From Streptomyces sp. DH5 (lineage in GTDB: Bacteria > Actinomycetota > Actinomycetes > Streptomycetales > Streptomycetaceae), in contig NZ_JAHWGP010000003.1 in the NCBI RefSeq assembly GCF_020873915.1, forward strand, positions 1-64,000: 64,000 nt of DNA, given 5' to 3'. This document shows, one piece after another, positions 9,096 to 18,510 of this stretch. The notes beneath the pieces were generated by a model. That model saw only the letters and a list, made by a program, of their open reading frames with translations. It had not been told where the DNA came from and searched no databases. Every line of letters begins with the position of its first letter. Positions within the stretch are counted from its first letter, which is position 1. Position numbers and translations under genes: made by a program.

Positions 9096-10943
9096 TCAGG
9101 GCGCCTTCCAGAGCGTCAGTTCGGTGACGTAGTCGCGCGCCTTCAAGCCCGAGTCCTTGTCCTTCCGGACGGCGACGTCCTTGATGCTGAGCATCGCGAG
9201 GTTGTCCTCGTCGGTGACGGTGCACAGCACCGTGCCCGGGGTCAGGTGCTCGCCCTGGGCGTCGCTGTGGAGCTCGGAGGGCAGCGCGTCGGCCGCGGCG
9301 CCCTCGGCGCACTCCTCGGGCGTGGTGCCCGCGCTCTTTCCCATGGTGGTCAGAAAGTGCAGGACGTAGGTGCCGCCGAACTCCTCGTACTGCAGCTCGT
9401 TCCCCTGCCCCCCGCTGAGGGCGTTCGCGTCGATCTTCGGTGCGTCCAGGTCGACGTTGGTGTAGGAGAGGCGGTTGGAGGTGAGCTGGGCGCGCAGGGT
9501 GAGCGGCCTGTCCTTGAAGATCTCCGTGTAGCCGCCCGGCGTCGCGTTCCCGGTGGGCGACGCGCCGGTGCTCCCGGGGGCCTCGTCGCCGGCGGCCGGC
9601 GACGAGGCGGGTGGTCCGCCGCTGCCCTGGGTGTCGTCCGTGTCGTCGCCCCGGGTGAGGACCCAGGCGGCCGTCGCCACCACCACCAGGGCCAGCACGG
9701 CCGCGCCGACCGTCAACCGGGTGCGGCTGCGGGCCGCTGACGGTGCTGCCGACGGGCCGGGAGGGTGTGGTGCTCCCTGCGGGAACGGGGCAGGGGATCC
9801 GGTCGGCGGCGCCGGGTGTGCCCGGCCGTGGTGCGGCTGCTCACCGGGCCGGGAAGCATGGGTGGGTGTGTATCCGCCGGACGCCCCGGCAACCGGCGGT
9901 GCGGTGTCCGCACCCGCCACGGAAGGTGGGGGCACGGTCGCGGCACCCGCCACGGAGGGTGGGGACACGGTCGCGGCACCCGCCACGGCACCGGAAGCCG
10001 CTCCGGGCTCGGCCTCGGCCTGTTGCCGGGCGAGTCGCTCCCGGCGGGCGATGTCCGCCGCGACGGGCGCGGGCAGCCAGCCGGTGAAGTCGCGCAGCGG
10101 CCGCCCGCTCAGCTCATGACACAGTTCCGCCAGTTCCGAGGGGGTGGGGCGGGCGGCCGCGTCGGCGGCCAGCGTACGTTCCAGGACGGTACGCAGCGGT
10201 TCGGGATACGCCGTCAGGTCCGGCGGGCGGAACTCACTGTTGGCGATCTTGGTGGCCAGAGTGATGGATCCGGCGTCACCGTAGGGGTGGCGGCCGGTCG
10301 CGGCGACGGCGGCGATCAAACCGAGCGAGAAGATGTCGGTCGCCGGTGTGAGGTCCTGGCCGTTGGCGTGTTCCGGCGACATGAACTGAGGGGTGCCGAT
10401 GAGCCCGCCGCTGCGGGTGAGCTGGGTCGCGTCGGCGGCCCGGGCGATGCCGAAGTCGATGATCCAGGGGCCTTCGGAGCCGACGAGGATGTTGCTCGGC
10501 TTCATGTCACGGTGGATCACTCCGGCCTTGTGCACGGCGTGCAGTGCCTCCGCCGCGCAGCCGGTCAGCTGCAGCACCGTGGTCGGCGGGAGCGTCCCGT
10601 GCCTGGCGAGGAGCTGGTCCAGGGCGAGGCCGGGCACGTAGGTGGTGGCCAGCCAGGGCTGCGGGCCGGTGGTGTCGTGGTCGACGACGGGGACGATGTG
10701 GTAACCCTGCACCCGGCGGGCGGAGGTCGCCTCCTGCTCGAAGCGGCGGCGGAACTCCTCGTCCTGGGCGTACTCGCGGCGGATCACCTTCAGGGCGACC
10801 GGCTGGTTGCCGCGTGTGCGGGAGAGGTAGACGCATCCCATGCCGCCCACGCCGATCCTGGCGAGCAGGCGGTAACCGGCCACCTCTCGCGGGTCCTCGG
10901 GATCAAGTGGACTCAACTGGTCATTGTTTCCAGTGCTGTTCAA
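9096..10943 (-). CDS. Membrane Ser/Thr protein kinase (PknB-like)
   Basis: Protein of 615 residues. A Hanks kinase domain spans about 24-285: glycine loop IGVGGMGCVYL, ATP-anchoring K52 in VALKVI, catalytic HRDMKPSN near 147, metal-binding DFGIAR, and GTPQFMSPE in the activation segment. A Pro/Ala/Thr-rich linker with short tandem repeats follows, then one membrane helix at about 407-428. The extracellular domain of about 185 residues resembles neither PASTA nor other repeats I know. It would autophosphorylate and phosphorylate nearby proteins on Ser/Thr. It is divergent from an FHA-domain gene, a plausible phospho-dependent partner. Confidence 0.9.
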   Translation of the reverse strand: MNSTGNNDQLSPLDPEDPREVAGYRLLARIGVGGMGCVYLSRTRGNQPVALKVIRREYAQDEEFRRRFEQEATSARRVQGYHIVPVVDHDTTGPQPWLATTYVPGLALDQLLARHGTLPPTTVLQLTGCAAEALHAVHKAGVIHRDMKPSNILVGSEGPWIIDFGIARAADATQLTRSGGLIGTPQFMSPEHANGQDLTPATDIFSLGLIAAVAATGRHPYGDAGSITLATKIANSEFRPPDLTAYPEPLRTVLERTLAADAAARPTPSELAELCHELSGRPLRDFTGWLPAPVAADIARRERLARQQAEAEPGAASGAVAGAATVSPPSVAGAATVPPPSVAGADTAPPVAGASGGYTPTHASRPGEQPHHGRAHPAPPTGSPAPFPQGAPHPPGPSAAPSAARSRTRLTVGAAVLALVVVATAAWVLTRGDDTDDTQGSGGPPASSPAAGDEAPGSTGASPTGNATPGGYTEIFKDRPLTLRAQLTSNRLSYTNVDLDAPKIDANALSGGQGNELQYEEFGGTYVLHFLTTMGKSAGTTPEECAEGAAADALPSELHSDAQGEHLTPGTVLCTVTDEDNLAMLSIKDVAVRKDKDSGLKARDYVTELTLWKAP

Positions 10944-11126
10944 GGTCTCGACCCTTCCGTCACCGGCGTGATCGTACCGACGTGCCCGCGTCAGGGGTAG
11001 ACATCTGAGGAGATCAAGGAAGAACGGCGGAGTTCGCGGAGATTCCGGGAAGTCGGGAACTCGCTTCCTGATGACGGATGTTGGCGGGCGGCCTTAGAGT
11101 GACACCCCCTGCCGTCGGACAGCGAG
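10944..11126. promoter_or_regulatory. Divergent promoter region, kinase / PIN-FHA gene
   Basis: 183 bp between two divergent starts; it must carry both promoters. No strong -10/-35 pair or palindrome stands out. Confidence 0.4.
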
Positions 11127-12278
11127 GTGTCCGTGGAACATCATCTGGCCGCGTCGGCGGAGCGAGCCGACTACCTCGTGGAGCTCTCCAACGTCGTACG
11201 CGACACCTCCCTCGGCCGACACGGCCCGCGGTCCCTGCGCCGCCTCGGTCTGGTCCTGAGGGCCCTGATGGAGCTCACCGGGGACCCCGACGTGTCCGTC
11301 TACCTGGTCGCCGACACCAGCCTGCTGGGCGGGCACCGCGAGTTCGGCGACCGGGCCGAGGTCCGGCGACTGCGCCGCTGGGTGGCCGACGGGCTGGTCG
11401 AGGAGGTCGACGACGCCGACGAGCGCGTCCTCGAACTGGCCCGCATGACCGCGTCCCCGGTCGTCACCGGCGACCGGTACGTCGACCACCGCGTCGAACA
11501 CCCGTGGATCCAGGGCAACACCTGGCAGTTCCTCAAACCGGAAGGCCGCCCCGACGGGTCCGTCGCCCTCGTGGCGATGGACATGGGTGTGCGCTCGGCC
11601 GCGGAGATCTCCCGCAGGATGGAACTGTCCGCACTGAAGAAGCAGGGCCTCCTCGGTCCCTCGCGGACGCCGCTGACCGAGGTGATCATGCGGACCTGGC
11701 GCTGCCCGGAGCCCCGCTGCACCCTCTACGACATCCGCAAGGGCGACCGGATCCTGCTGCCCCGCATGCGGCGCGGTGTCCCCACCTGCGAGCTTCACGG
11801 CACACCTCTCCAGGACGAGGGTCCGCGCCTGGGCACCACCCAGCTCAAGGCCGTCATCGACGGCACCTGCGTGGCCCGGTACACCCTCGACGAGGGCTCC
11901 GAAGCGCACGTCGGCCGACTGCCGGGGCAGGCGGGCATCGCCCTGCACAGCCTGCTGTCCCCGCAGATCGCCCGGCAGGTCAGCCGCATGCATGTGGCCG
12001 TCTCCGCCCGGAGCGGCACAGTCCTGATCCGTGACATCAGCACCTACGGCACCCGGATGCGCCGCGCCGGCCGGCGCGGCGCGTTCGGCCCCTGGGAGAA
12101 GCTTCCCCCGCAGACCGACCGCCCCTTCCGCCCCGGCGACGAGGTCGAACTCGCACCCGGCGTCGTACTCACCCGCAGCGGCCGACGCTTTCCCGCCGAA
12201 CTCGCCGACGCCTGGCGGGCGGAAGCCGCCAGGGTCCCCGCGCCGCCCGGTGCCGCGGCGCCCACCCGCCGGGCCTGA
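11127..12278 (+). CDS. PIN/NYN-like nuclease domain fused to zinc ribbon and FHA domain
   Basis: Protein of 383 residues with three parts. Residues about 10-150 resemble the Zc3h12a/NYN branch of PIN ribonucleases: NVVRDTSL, then VADTSLL, then DDADERVLELA, and VVTGDRYVDHR in place of the usual SNDRFxDH. The middle has cysteines in CPEPRC and PTCELHG, a likely zinc ribbon. Residues about 270-365 form an FHA domain with VGRLPG, QVSRMHVAV and ISTYGTRM, which binds phosphothreonine. It is divergent from the Ser/Thr kinase gene, which suggests it is a substrate or effector. The nuclease activity is inferred only; one of the usual acidic residues appears as Glu or Ser. A second in-frame GTG at 11133 is a possible start. 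Confidence 0.7.
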   Translation: MSVEHHLAASAERADYLVELSNVVRDTSLGRHGPRSLRRLGLVLRALMELTGDPDVSVYLVADTSLLGGHREFGDRAEVRRLRRWVADGLVEEVDDADERVLELARMTASPVVTGDRYVDHRVEHPWIQGNTWQFLKPEGRPDGSVALVAMDMGVRSAAEISRRMELSALKKQGLLGPSRTPLTEVIMRTWRCPEPRCTLYDIRKGDRILLPRMRRGVPTCELHGTPLQDEGPRLGTTQLKAVIDGTCVARYTLDEGSEAHVGRLPGQAGIALHSLLSPQIARQVSRMHVAVSARSGTVLIRDISTYGTRMRRAGRRGAFGPWEKLPPQTDRPFRPGDEVELAPGVVLTRSGRRFPAELADAWRAEAARVPAPPGAAAPTRRA

Positions 12279-12404
12279 CCACCGGGGCGTCGACGCGACG
12301 CCGAACCCGTCCGGCGAGCACTCCGCCGGAGGCGATCGCCGCGGTCGGCCGGCAGGGCGGCGCGAGGCCGTGACCGGTCCCCTGTTCCGGTCACGGCCTC
12401 GCTG

Positions 12405-12545
12405 GTGTTTCAGGTGGGTCATCGGCTCGTAGCCGGTCAGGGTGAGGAAGGTGAGGGCGCGGCCGTAGGACTTCATGCCGGCCGGGTAGACGCCCTGCTC
12501 GGGGTGGGAGAGCTCCTTGACGCGCACGAGGGCGGCGAGGCCTGC
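12405..12545 (-). pseudogene. C-terminal remnant of an ars-linked flavoprotein oxidoreductase
   Basis: About 45 codons on the minus strand read HPEQGVYPAGMKSYGRA and continue into TFLTLTGYEPMTHL. This matches the C-terminal end of the flavin-dependent oxidoreductases that sit beside arsR in actinobacterial arsenic operons (HPEPGFYVVGMKSYGRAPTF type, recalled from memory). No start or FAD domain is present. It abuts the ArsR remnant head to head, so a deletion has removed the 5' parts of both genes. Confidence 0.55.
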
Positions 12546-12713
12546 GTGTGCGACATCTCCGACGTCGGCGTCTCCCAGCCGACCGTCTCCCACCACCTGA
12601 AGAAGCTCAAGGAGGCCGGCCTGCTCACCTCCGGGCGACGCGGCACCTGGGTCTACTACCGGGTCGAGCCGTCGGTGCCGGCGGCCATGGGACAACTGCT
12701 GGCCGTTCGGTAG
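12540..12713 (+). pseudogene. C-terminal remnant of an ArsR-family repressor
   Basis: About 57 codons encode the C-terminal half of an ArsR/SmtB winged helix. It begins at a CVCDI segment (the ELCVCDL arsenic-binding helix region), continues through VSQPTVSHHLKKLKEAGLL and ends with the RRGTWVYYRV wing. The N-terminal helices are missing and the upstream sequence is antisense to the oxidoreductase remnant. An open frame back to 12405 exists but is not ArsR-like. Confidence 0.7.
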
Positions 12714-12868
12714 GTTCCTGGGTCCCCACGGGCCCCACCCCGTACCCGGGTCCGGGCCGCCGTCCGCGGGTCGGGGTCCCGCACGTCATCGGGTGGCTTG
12801 AAGCGGGGGTTGCGACGACTCGGCGGGAGTCGGGAAACCGCGCGTGTGGGGTTCGTCCCAGGGGCGTT

Positions 12869-12886
12869 GTCCACCGAGTGGTGGAC
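12869..12886. promoter_or_regulatory. Candidate operator upstream of the MMPL operon
   Basis: Perfect inverted repeat GTCCACC-N4-GGTGGAC, 60 bp before the transporter ATG. A likely binding site for the operon's own NarL-type regulator or a local repressor. Confidence 0.45.
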
Positions 12887-12945
12887 GACGGGTTCAACCG
12901 AGTACCTCTGTCCGGTGACCGGCCCGTTCAACAAGGCTCTCGGGC

Positions 12946-15159
12946 ATGAAGACAATCTCTGTGAGCATGGCTCGCTGGAGTGCGCGGCACCCCTGGTGGG
13001 CGATCGTCGGCTGGTTGGTGTTCGTGGCGCTGTGCCTGGGAGTCGGCAGCGCCGTCGGTACCAACAGCGCGAAGACCGCGGACTACCGGGTCGGTGAGGC
13101 CGGCCGCGCCGAGGCCCTGGCCGCCGAAGGGCACCTGGAGCGCAGATCCACCGAGCAGGTGCTGATCTCCGCCAGGTCGGGCGCCCTCGACCCTGCCGCC
13201 GCACGAGCCGCCGCGTCGGACCTCACCACCCGGATGAAGCGGCTGCCCGACGTCGCGGGCGTCGCCGCCCCGCTGTTCTCCGACGACCGCGCGATCCTCA
13301 TGGTGGAGGTGTCGCTGAAGGGCGAGGAGCGGGACGCGAAGGACAAGGTCGACGCGCTCGTGGAGCAGACCTCGGCGGTGCAGCGGAGCCATCCCGGGCT
13401 GCTCCTGGAGGAGACCGGAAGCCCTTCCATCAGCAAGGGCGTCGACCGGCAGCGCAGCGACGACCTGGCGCTCTCCGAGGCGATCACCTTTCCGGTCACG
13501 CTGATCACGCTGCTGGTGGTGTTCGGGTCGGTCACCATGGCCGGGGTGCCGCTGCTGCTGGCGCTGTCGTCGATCGCGGCGGCGATCGGGCTGTCCATGG
13601 TCGTCTCGCACCTCTCCCCCGACGCCGGGGTCGGCACGAACGTCATCCTGATGATCGGCCTCGCGGTCGGCGTCGACTACACGCTCTTCTACCTCAAGCG
13701 CGAGCGCGAGGAGCGGGCCCGCTCCGGCGGCCGGCTCGGCTCGGAGGCGCTGGTGGAACTGGCGGCCGCCACCTCGGGCCGGGCGGTCGTGGTCTCCGGG
13801 CTCGCGGTCGTCGCCTCCACCGCGACGCTTTACCTGGCCTCCGACGTGATCTTCTCCTCGCTCGCGACCGGCACCATCGTCGTCGTCCTGGTCTCGGTGG
13901 CCAGTTCGCTGACGGCCCTGCCCGCACTCCTCGTCGCGCTCGGGAAGCGGGCGGAACGCAGGGAACTGCGGCGGGCACGGAGCGGGAAGCCGGTCCGCCG
14001 GCTGAAGGGGCGGGGAACGGGCGGCCGGACGTGGACCGTGCTGCTGCGGCCCGCCACCCGGCATCCCCTGGCCACCCTGTGCGTCTCGGTCCTCGGTCTG
14101 CTGGCGCTCGTCACGCCGCTCGCCGGATTGAAGATCACGGAGATGAGCCGGGACACACACTCCCGCGACATCCCCGCGATGCGCGTGTACGACCGGCTCA
14201 ACGACGCCTTCCCCGAGCAGCGGGTCACCCACCAGGTCGTCGTACGGGCCGATGCCTCGCAGGCCGCGGAAGTCGCCTCGGCCCTGCGCGAGACGGCCCG
14301 GCTCGCCGAAGCCGACCGGTTGTTCGCCGGCGCCTCACCGATACGGACGTCGGCCGACCGCCGGACCAGCGTCCTGGAGCTGAAGGTGCCCCACCTCGGC
14401 AACTCCGATCAGGCGTACGACTCCCTGGACCGCCTGCGGGACGACTACCTGCCCGCCACCGCGGGCCGGGTCGACGGAGCCGAGTTCGGTGTGAGCGGCG
14501 ACGTCGCCCGCTACGCCGACTATCCCGCCCACCAGAACGGCAAACTGCCGATGGTCCTCGGCGCGCTGCTCCTGGTGACGTTCGCGATGACCGTGTACGC
14601 CTTCCGCTCGGTGGTGCTCGGCCTGATCGGCGTCGTGCTGAACCTGCTGTCCGCGGCGGCGGCGCTGGGACTGCTCGTCCTGGTCTTCCAGGGGACGTGG
14701 GCCGAGGGGCTGCTGGACTTCCACTCCACCGGATCGATCGGATCGCGCGTCCCGCTCTTCCTCCTCGTGATCCTGTTCGGGCTCTCGATGGACTACCAGG
14801 TGTTCGTGGTGAGCCGGATCAGGGAGGCCGCCCTGGCCGGGATCCCCACGCGTCAGGCGGTACTCGACGGGATCCGCGGCTCGGCGAGCGTGGTGACCAG
14901 CGCCGCGGTCGTGATGACGACGGTTTTCGCGAGCTTCGTCTTCCTGCACATCATCGAGATGAAGCAGATCGGCTTCGTGCTGGCGGCGGCCGTGCTGCTC
15001 GACGCCTTCGTCATCCGGATCATGGTGCTGCCGTCGGCGATGCTGCTGCTGGGCGAGGCGAGTTGGTGGCCCTCGCGCGGTGTGCGGCGGGCGGCGGCCA
15101 CCCCACCGGACGGCTCCGGAGAAAACACCGGCCCGCGCTTGGTGGCCGACGTACGTTGA
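12946..15159 (+). CDS. MMPL-family RND transporter
   Basis: Inner-membrane exporter of 737 residues, normal for actinobacterial MMPL proteins. One membrane helix lies near residues 15-35, then a periplasmic loop. A first bundle of about five helices spans 170-310 and includes IGLAVGVDYTLFYLKRERE. A second loop follows, then a matching bundle with LFGLSMDYQVFVVSRIRE near 615. The duplicated layout and the GxxxDY motifs are the family hallmark; proton-coupled export of lipids or amphiphilic drugs is known for relatives. The downstream kinase starts 5 bp later, so transporter, kinase and regulator form one operon that is probably self-regulated. Confidence 0.9.
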   Translation: MKTISVSMARWSARHPWWAIVGWLVFVALCLGVGSAVGTNSAKTADYRVGEAGRAEALAAEGHLERRSTEQVLISARSGALDPAAARAAASDLTTRMKRLPDVAGVAAPLFSDDRAILMVEVSLKGEERDAKDKVDALVEQTSAVQRSHPGLLLEETGSPSISKGVDRQRSDDLALSEAITFPVTLITLLVVFGSVTMAGVPLLLALSSIAAAIGLSMVVSHLSPDAGVGTNVILMIGLAVGVDYTLFYLKREREERARSGGRLGSEALVELAAATSGRAVVVSGLAVVASTATLYLASDVIFSSLATGTIVVVLVSVASSLTALPALLVALGKRAERRELRRARSGKPVRRLKGRGTGGRTWTVLLRPATRHPLATLCVSVLGLLALVTPLAGLKITEMSRDTHSRDIPAMRVYDRLNDAFPEQRVTHQVVVRADASQAAEVASALRETARLAEADRLFAGASPIRTSADRRTSVLELKVPHLGNSDQAYDSLDRLRDDYLPATAGRVDGAEFGVSGDVARYADYPAHQNGKLPMVLGALLLVTFAMTVYAFRSVVLGLIGVVLNLLSAAAALGLLVLVFQGTWAEGLLDFHSTGSIGSRVPLFLLVILFGLSMDYQVFVVSRIREAALAGIPTRQAVLDGIRGSASVVTSAAVVMTTVFASFVFLHIIEMKQIGFVLAAAVLLDAFVIRIMVLPSAMLLLGEASWWPSRGVRRAAATPPDGSGENTGPRLVADVR

Positions 15160-15164
15160 TCGGC

Positions 15165-16385
15165 ATGACCGCTCTCGCCGGGCCCACCGCCGACGCCTTC
15201 TGGGCCTCGTCACTGCGACGCTGGAACACGGTGTGCTGGCTGCTGTTCGCCGTGATGGCCGTCGGGCTCGTCACCATCGACCGGCCCGGCGGGAGCAAGT
15301 ACGCCGCGCTCGCGCTGCTGGGCGGTGTGGTGCTGTGTTACGCGGTCCTCGACCGCTTCCCGGACAACCCCGTCGTACGGCCGTACGTGTACCTCTCGGT
15401 GCTGGTGGTGGCGCTGGGCGGGCTCGCGTACCTGCGCGGCAACTACGCGGCGCTGTTCATAGTGACGCTGCCGCACTACTGGATGTTCGGGCGGACGCCG
15501 AGGGCGTCGATGGGATTCCTGGGGCTCGCCACGGCCGGCACCCTGACCGGGAGCGTCCTGCGGCAGGACGGCTGGTCGGTGGAGTTCTTCAGCGAGACGC
15601 TCGTGTCCACGCTGATCGTCGTCGCCGTGGGGGTGCTCATCGGGTTGTGGGCGCACTCGGTGGTCGCGCAGAGCACCGAACGGGCACGGCTCATCGAGGA
15701 GTTGGAGCGTACGCAGGCGCAGCTGTCCGAGGCGCACCAGCGTCAGGGAGCGGCGGACGAACGGGAGCGGATGGCGCGGGACATCCATGACACGCTCGCC
15801 CAGGGCTTCGCCTCGATCGTCGTGCTCGCGGAGGCGGCCCGGGCGGGACTCCACTCCGACACGGCACGCAGTGCCCAGCAGTTGCGGTCGATCGAGTCCA
15901 CCGCGCGGGAGAACCTCGCCGAGGCGCGGGAACTGGTCGGCTCGGCGCAGCAGCCGGGGCAGGCCGCCGCGGGCTCGGTGGCGCAGACGCTCCGCCGGAC
16001 CCTGGACCGCTTCGCGGAGGACACCGGGCTCACCGTCGACGCCGAGCTGCGGGACGTGGTGTGCGACCAGCAGACCCGCATCGCGTTGCTGCGCTGCACC
16101 CAGGAGTCCCTGGCCAACGTCCGCAAGCACGCTCGCGCCTCCACGGTCGGCGTGGTGCTGGCGCGGCAGGCGTACGGGGTGGAACTGGAGATCACCGACG
16201 ACGGGACCGGATTCGTGGTGGGGGAGTCGGCGGGCTTCGGCCTGGACGGAATGCGCAAACGGCTGGCGGAGCTGGGCGGGAGACTGACGGTGACGAGTTC
16301 GTTGGGTGACGGAACGCGCGTACTGGCGTGGATTCCCCTGGCTGCCCCCATGCCGGTGGCGGGAGAGAGCGGGGCGGAGACGTGA
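15165..16385 (+). CDS. Sensor histidine kinase (NarL-type, HisKA_3)
   Basis: Protein of 406 residues. Several membrane helices occupy about 20-165, followed by a short coiled coil (RLIEELERTQAQLSEAHQ). The HisKA_3 phosphoacceptor is in MARDIHDTLAQG. The HATPase domain has NVRKHARA and DDGTGFVV with FGLDGMRKRL. It partners with the next gene, whose GTG overlaps its stop (GTGA). The operon order suggests it senses a substrate of the MMPL pump or envelope stress. Confidence 0.9.
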   Translation: MTALAGPTADAFWASSLRRWNTVCWLLFAVMAVGLVTIDRPGGSKYAALALLGGVVLCYAVLDRFPDNPVVRPYVYLSVLVVALGGLAYLRGNYAALFIVTLPHYWMFGRTPRASMGFLGLATAGTLTGSVLRQDGWSVEFFSETLVSTLIVVAVGVLIGLWAHSVVAQSTERARLIEELERTQAQLSEAHQRQGAADERERMARDIHDTLAQGFASIVVLAEAARAGLHSDTARSAQQLRSIESTARENLAEARELVGSAQQPGQAAAGSVAQTLRRTLDRFAEDTGLTVDAELRDVVCDQQTRIALLRCTQESLANVRKHARASTVGVVLARQAYGVELEITDDGTGFVVGESAGFGLDGMRKRLAELGGRLTVTSSLGDGTRVLAWIPLAAPMPVAGESGAET

Positions 16386-17065
16386 CCGGCCGGCGCATCG
16401 CGGGAGTGACCGGTGAGGCGATCCGCATCATCGTGGTGGACGACCACACCGTCATGCGGGCGGGAGTGGTGGCTCTCCTCACCTCCGAGAACACCATCGA
16501 GATCGTCGGCGAGGCGGGCGACGGCCGCGCGGCCCTCGAACTCGTCGAACGGCACGCGCCCGACGTCGCCCTGGTCGACCTGCGGATGCCGGTGCTCGAC
16601 GGCGTGGCCACGACGACCGAGATCGTGGCGCGCTTTCCCGCCACCCAGGTGCTGATCCTCACCACCTACGACACCGACGCGGAGATCGAACGCGGAGTGG
16701 AGGCCGGGGCCATCGGCTACCTCCTCAAGGACACCACCCGCGAGCAGCTGGTCGACGCGATCCACGCGGCGGCCCGCGGTGAGACGGTGCTGGCACCCCG
16801 GGTCGCCGCGAGGCTCGTCGCCCGGATGCGGCAGCCCGCCCAGGCCCCGCTCACGGCCCGCGAGGCGGACGTCCTCAACGCGGTGGCGGACGGCCTGACC
16901 AACGCGGAGATCGGGCGGCGACTCGTCATCGCCGAGGCGACCGTGAAGACCCACCTGCTCCGCCTGTTCGCCAAGCTCGACGTCAACGACCGTACGAGGG
17001 CCGTGGTGGTGGCGATGGAGAGGGGGCTGCTGCGGAGGGTTCCCGGCACGGAGGGTTCCCCATGA
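16382..17065 (+). CDS. NarL/FixJ-family response regulator
   Basis: Protein of 227 residues. The receiver domain has acidic residues in VVDDH, phospho-acceptor Asp in VALVDLRMP and lysine in YLLKD. The C-terminal LuxR helix-turn-helix reads LTAREADVLNAVADGLTNAE. GTG at 16382 is chosen because it overlaps the kinase stop. A candidate target is the palindrome at 12869-12886 upstream of the operon. Confidence 0.92.
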   Translation: MTGRRIAGVTGEAIRIIVVDDHTVMRAGVVALLTSENTIEIVGEAGDGRAALELVERHAPDVALVDLRMPVLDGVATTTEIVARFPATQVLILTTYDTDAEIERGVEAGAIGYLLKDTTREQLVDAIHAAARGETVLAPRVAARLVARMRQPAQAPLTAREADVLNAVADGLTNAEIGRRLVIAEATVKTHLLRLFAKLDVNDRTRAVVVAMERGLLRRVPGTEGSP

Positions 17066-17098
17066 GAGGGCCGGATCCACTGCGCTACGCTCCGCGCC

Positions 17099-17608
17099 AT
17101 GAAGCTGAAGGCAGTGGCCACAGTGATCGTCGTCGGCGCGGGCGGCATGGCCGTCATCGCGGCAACCGGTGTGTGGGCACTGTCGGGTGGGCTCTACGGC
17201 TGCACCCGGGCTGACGAAGAGCTCGCCCCCACACTGGCATCCCTGTCCGTCCTCGACGCGCACCCGAGCCGGACGCAGCCCGAGGACGAGCGGTACTCCG
17301 GATGCGACGAGGACGACGGATTCGCCTACGCCGGGCAGAACTACCGACTCACGATCCCCCGTGCCGACGTGCTGGCCTTCTATCGCCAGGCCGCCGCGGA
17401 GGACGGCTGGCGACTCGAGGGCGCCAACCCCGCACCATCCCCGGCACCCGACGGCCTCGCGATCGACACCTCGGCGCTCTGCTTCGAAAAGCCCGTCGCG
17501 GGCACTACCGCCCATCTCTCCGTGTGGTTCCCCGGTGATCTCGGGGACAGCCCTCACGAGTACGGCCTGGAGGTCACGGCCAGCCATGACGGCAGCGCCT
17601 GGTGTTGA
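17099..17608 (+). CDS. Secreted or membrane-anchored protein of unknown function
   Basis: Protein of 169 residues with an N-terminal hydrophobic segment (about 5-32) acting as a signal peptide or anchor. Four cysteines (in YGCTR, SGCDE, ALCFE and the final C) could form disulfides. An acidic stretch, PEDERYSGCDEDDGF, follows. I recognise no domain. It stands alone 33 bp after the response regulator and may be cotranscribed with it. Confidence 0.65.
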   Translation: MKLKAVATVIVVGAGGMAVIAATGVWALSGGLYGCTRADEELAPTLASLSVLDAHPSRTQPEDERYSGCDEDDGFAYAGQNYRLTIPRADVLAFYRQAAAEDGWRLEGANPAPSPAPDGLAIDTSALCFEKPVAGTTAHLSVWFPGDLGDSPHEYGLEVTASHDGSAWC

Positions 17609-17728
17609 CCCGGCATCATCCCGTCCGGCTGTCGTGCCCCCGGGGAGTGCGGGGCGAGCCGACGCCGTCGACGGGAGTGCCTCGCACCCGCGTGCCGGGG
17701 CGGTACCTCCCGCGGGGCATCCCGCGGT

Positions 17729-18364
17729 TCACGGCAGGGGGAAGCGGGCCTCGAGGAGGTAGTGGGTCGGGGGGATGCGGGTGTGGGTGAGGGTGCCGCC
17801 GACCGCGGTGACGCGTTCGGTCAGGCTGCGCAGGCCCAGGCCGGGGGCGGTCGGCGGGGTGGTGCGGGGGGCGCCGTCGTTGGTGACGGTGAGGCGTACC
17901 GCCCCGTGCCCGGTGGCGACCGTGAGGCGGCAGCGGCGGGCACGGCTGTGTCTGAGGACGTTGGCGACGGCTTCGCGGACGATGGTGGCGAGGACCGTCT
18001 GGAGCGGGGCGGGCAGCGCCGTGTCCGGCAGCGTGACCTCGGTCTCGACGCCGGCCGACTGGAGCAGTTCCCGGTTGGAGGCGAGTTCCGTCTCCAGGGA
18101 GAGGCAGTGGTAGCCGTGGGCCACCCGCCGGGTCTCCTCGAGGATGTCGCGCAGTCCCGAGAGTGCCTGCGTGAGCTGGTCGCGCGCGGTGTCCGGGCGG
18201 CCGTCGAGATGACGGTGCGCCAGTTCGCACTGGAGGGTGATCGCCGACAGGCGCGGGCCGAGCAGGTCGTGCAGGTCCCGGGCGAAACGCAGCCGTTCGC
18301 GTACGACGATGCGGCGCGGGTCGGTCACGACGGCGGCCGCCGTGGTCTCGGATGCCCTGAGCAT
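17729..18364 (-). CDS. Short soluble histidine kinase (DesK-like)
   Basis: Protein of 211 residues containing only the kinase core: HisKA_3 helix RFARDLHDLLGPRLSAI and an HATPase domain with VREAVANVLRHSRA, VTNDGAP and LGLRSLTERV. No membrane or sensor domain is present, so it is either cytosolic or a shortened DesK. It is divergent from a DesR-like regulator gene 146 bp away. The start at the ATG gives RASETTAAAVV; no longer version is supported. Confidence 0.8.
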   Translation of the reverse strand: MLRASETTAAAVVTDPRRIVVRERLRFARDLHDLLGPRLSAITLQCELAHRHLDGRPDTARDQLTQALSGLRDILEETRRVAHGYHCLSLETELASNRELLQSAGVETEVTLPDTALPAPLQTVLATIVREAVANVLRHSRARRCRLTVATGHGAVRLTVTNDGAPRTTPPTAPGLGLRSLTERVTAVGGTLTHTRIPPTHYLLEARFPLP

Positions 18365-18510
18365 GTCTCCCCCGTTCCGCCGCGTGCACGGCTGACGCGG
18401 CTTTCCCGGGGGAGCTTCGCCCTTCCCGCTATCACTGAGCTATACGGGCCCGGCAGGTCCGTCGACGCGGTGGTAGACAGGGCGCGGGGCCCCGGGACGA
18501 GGGGGGAACC

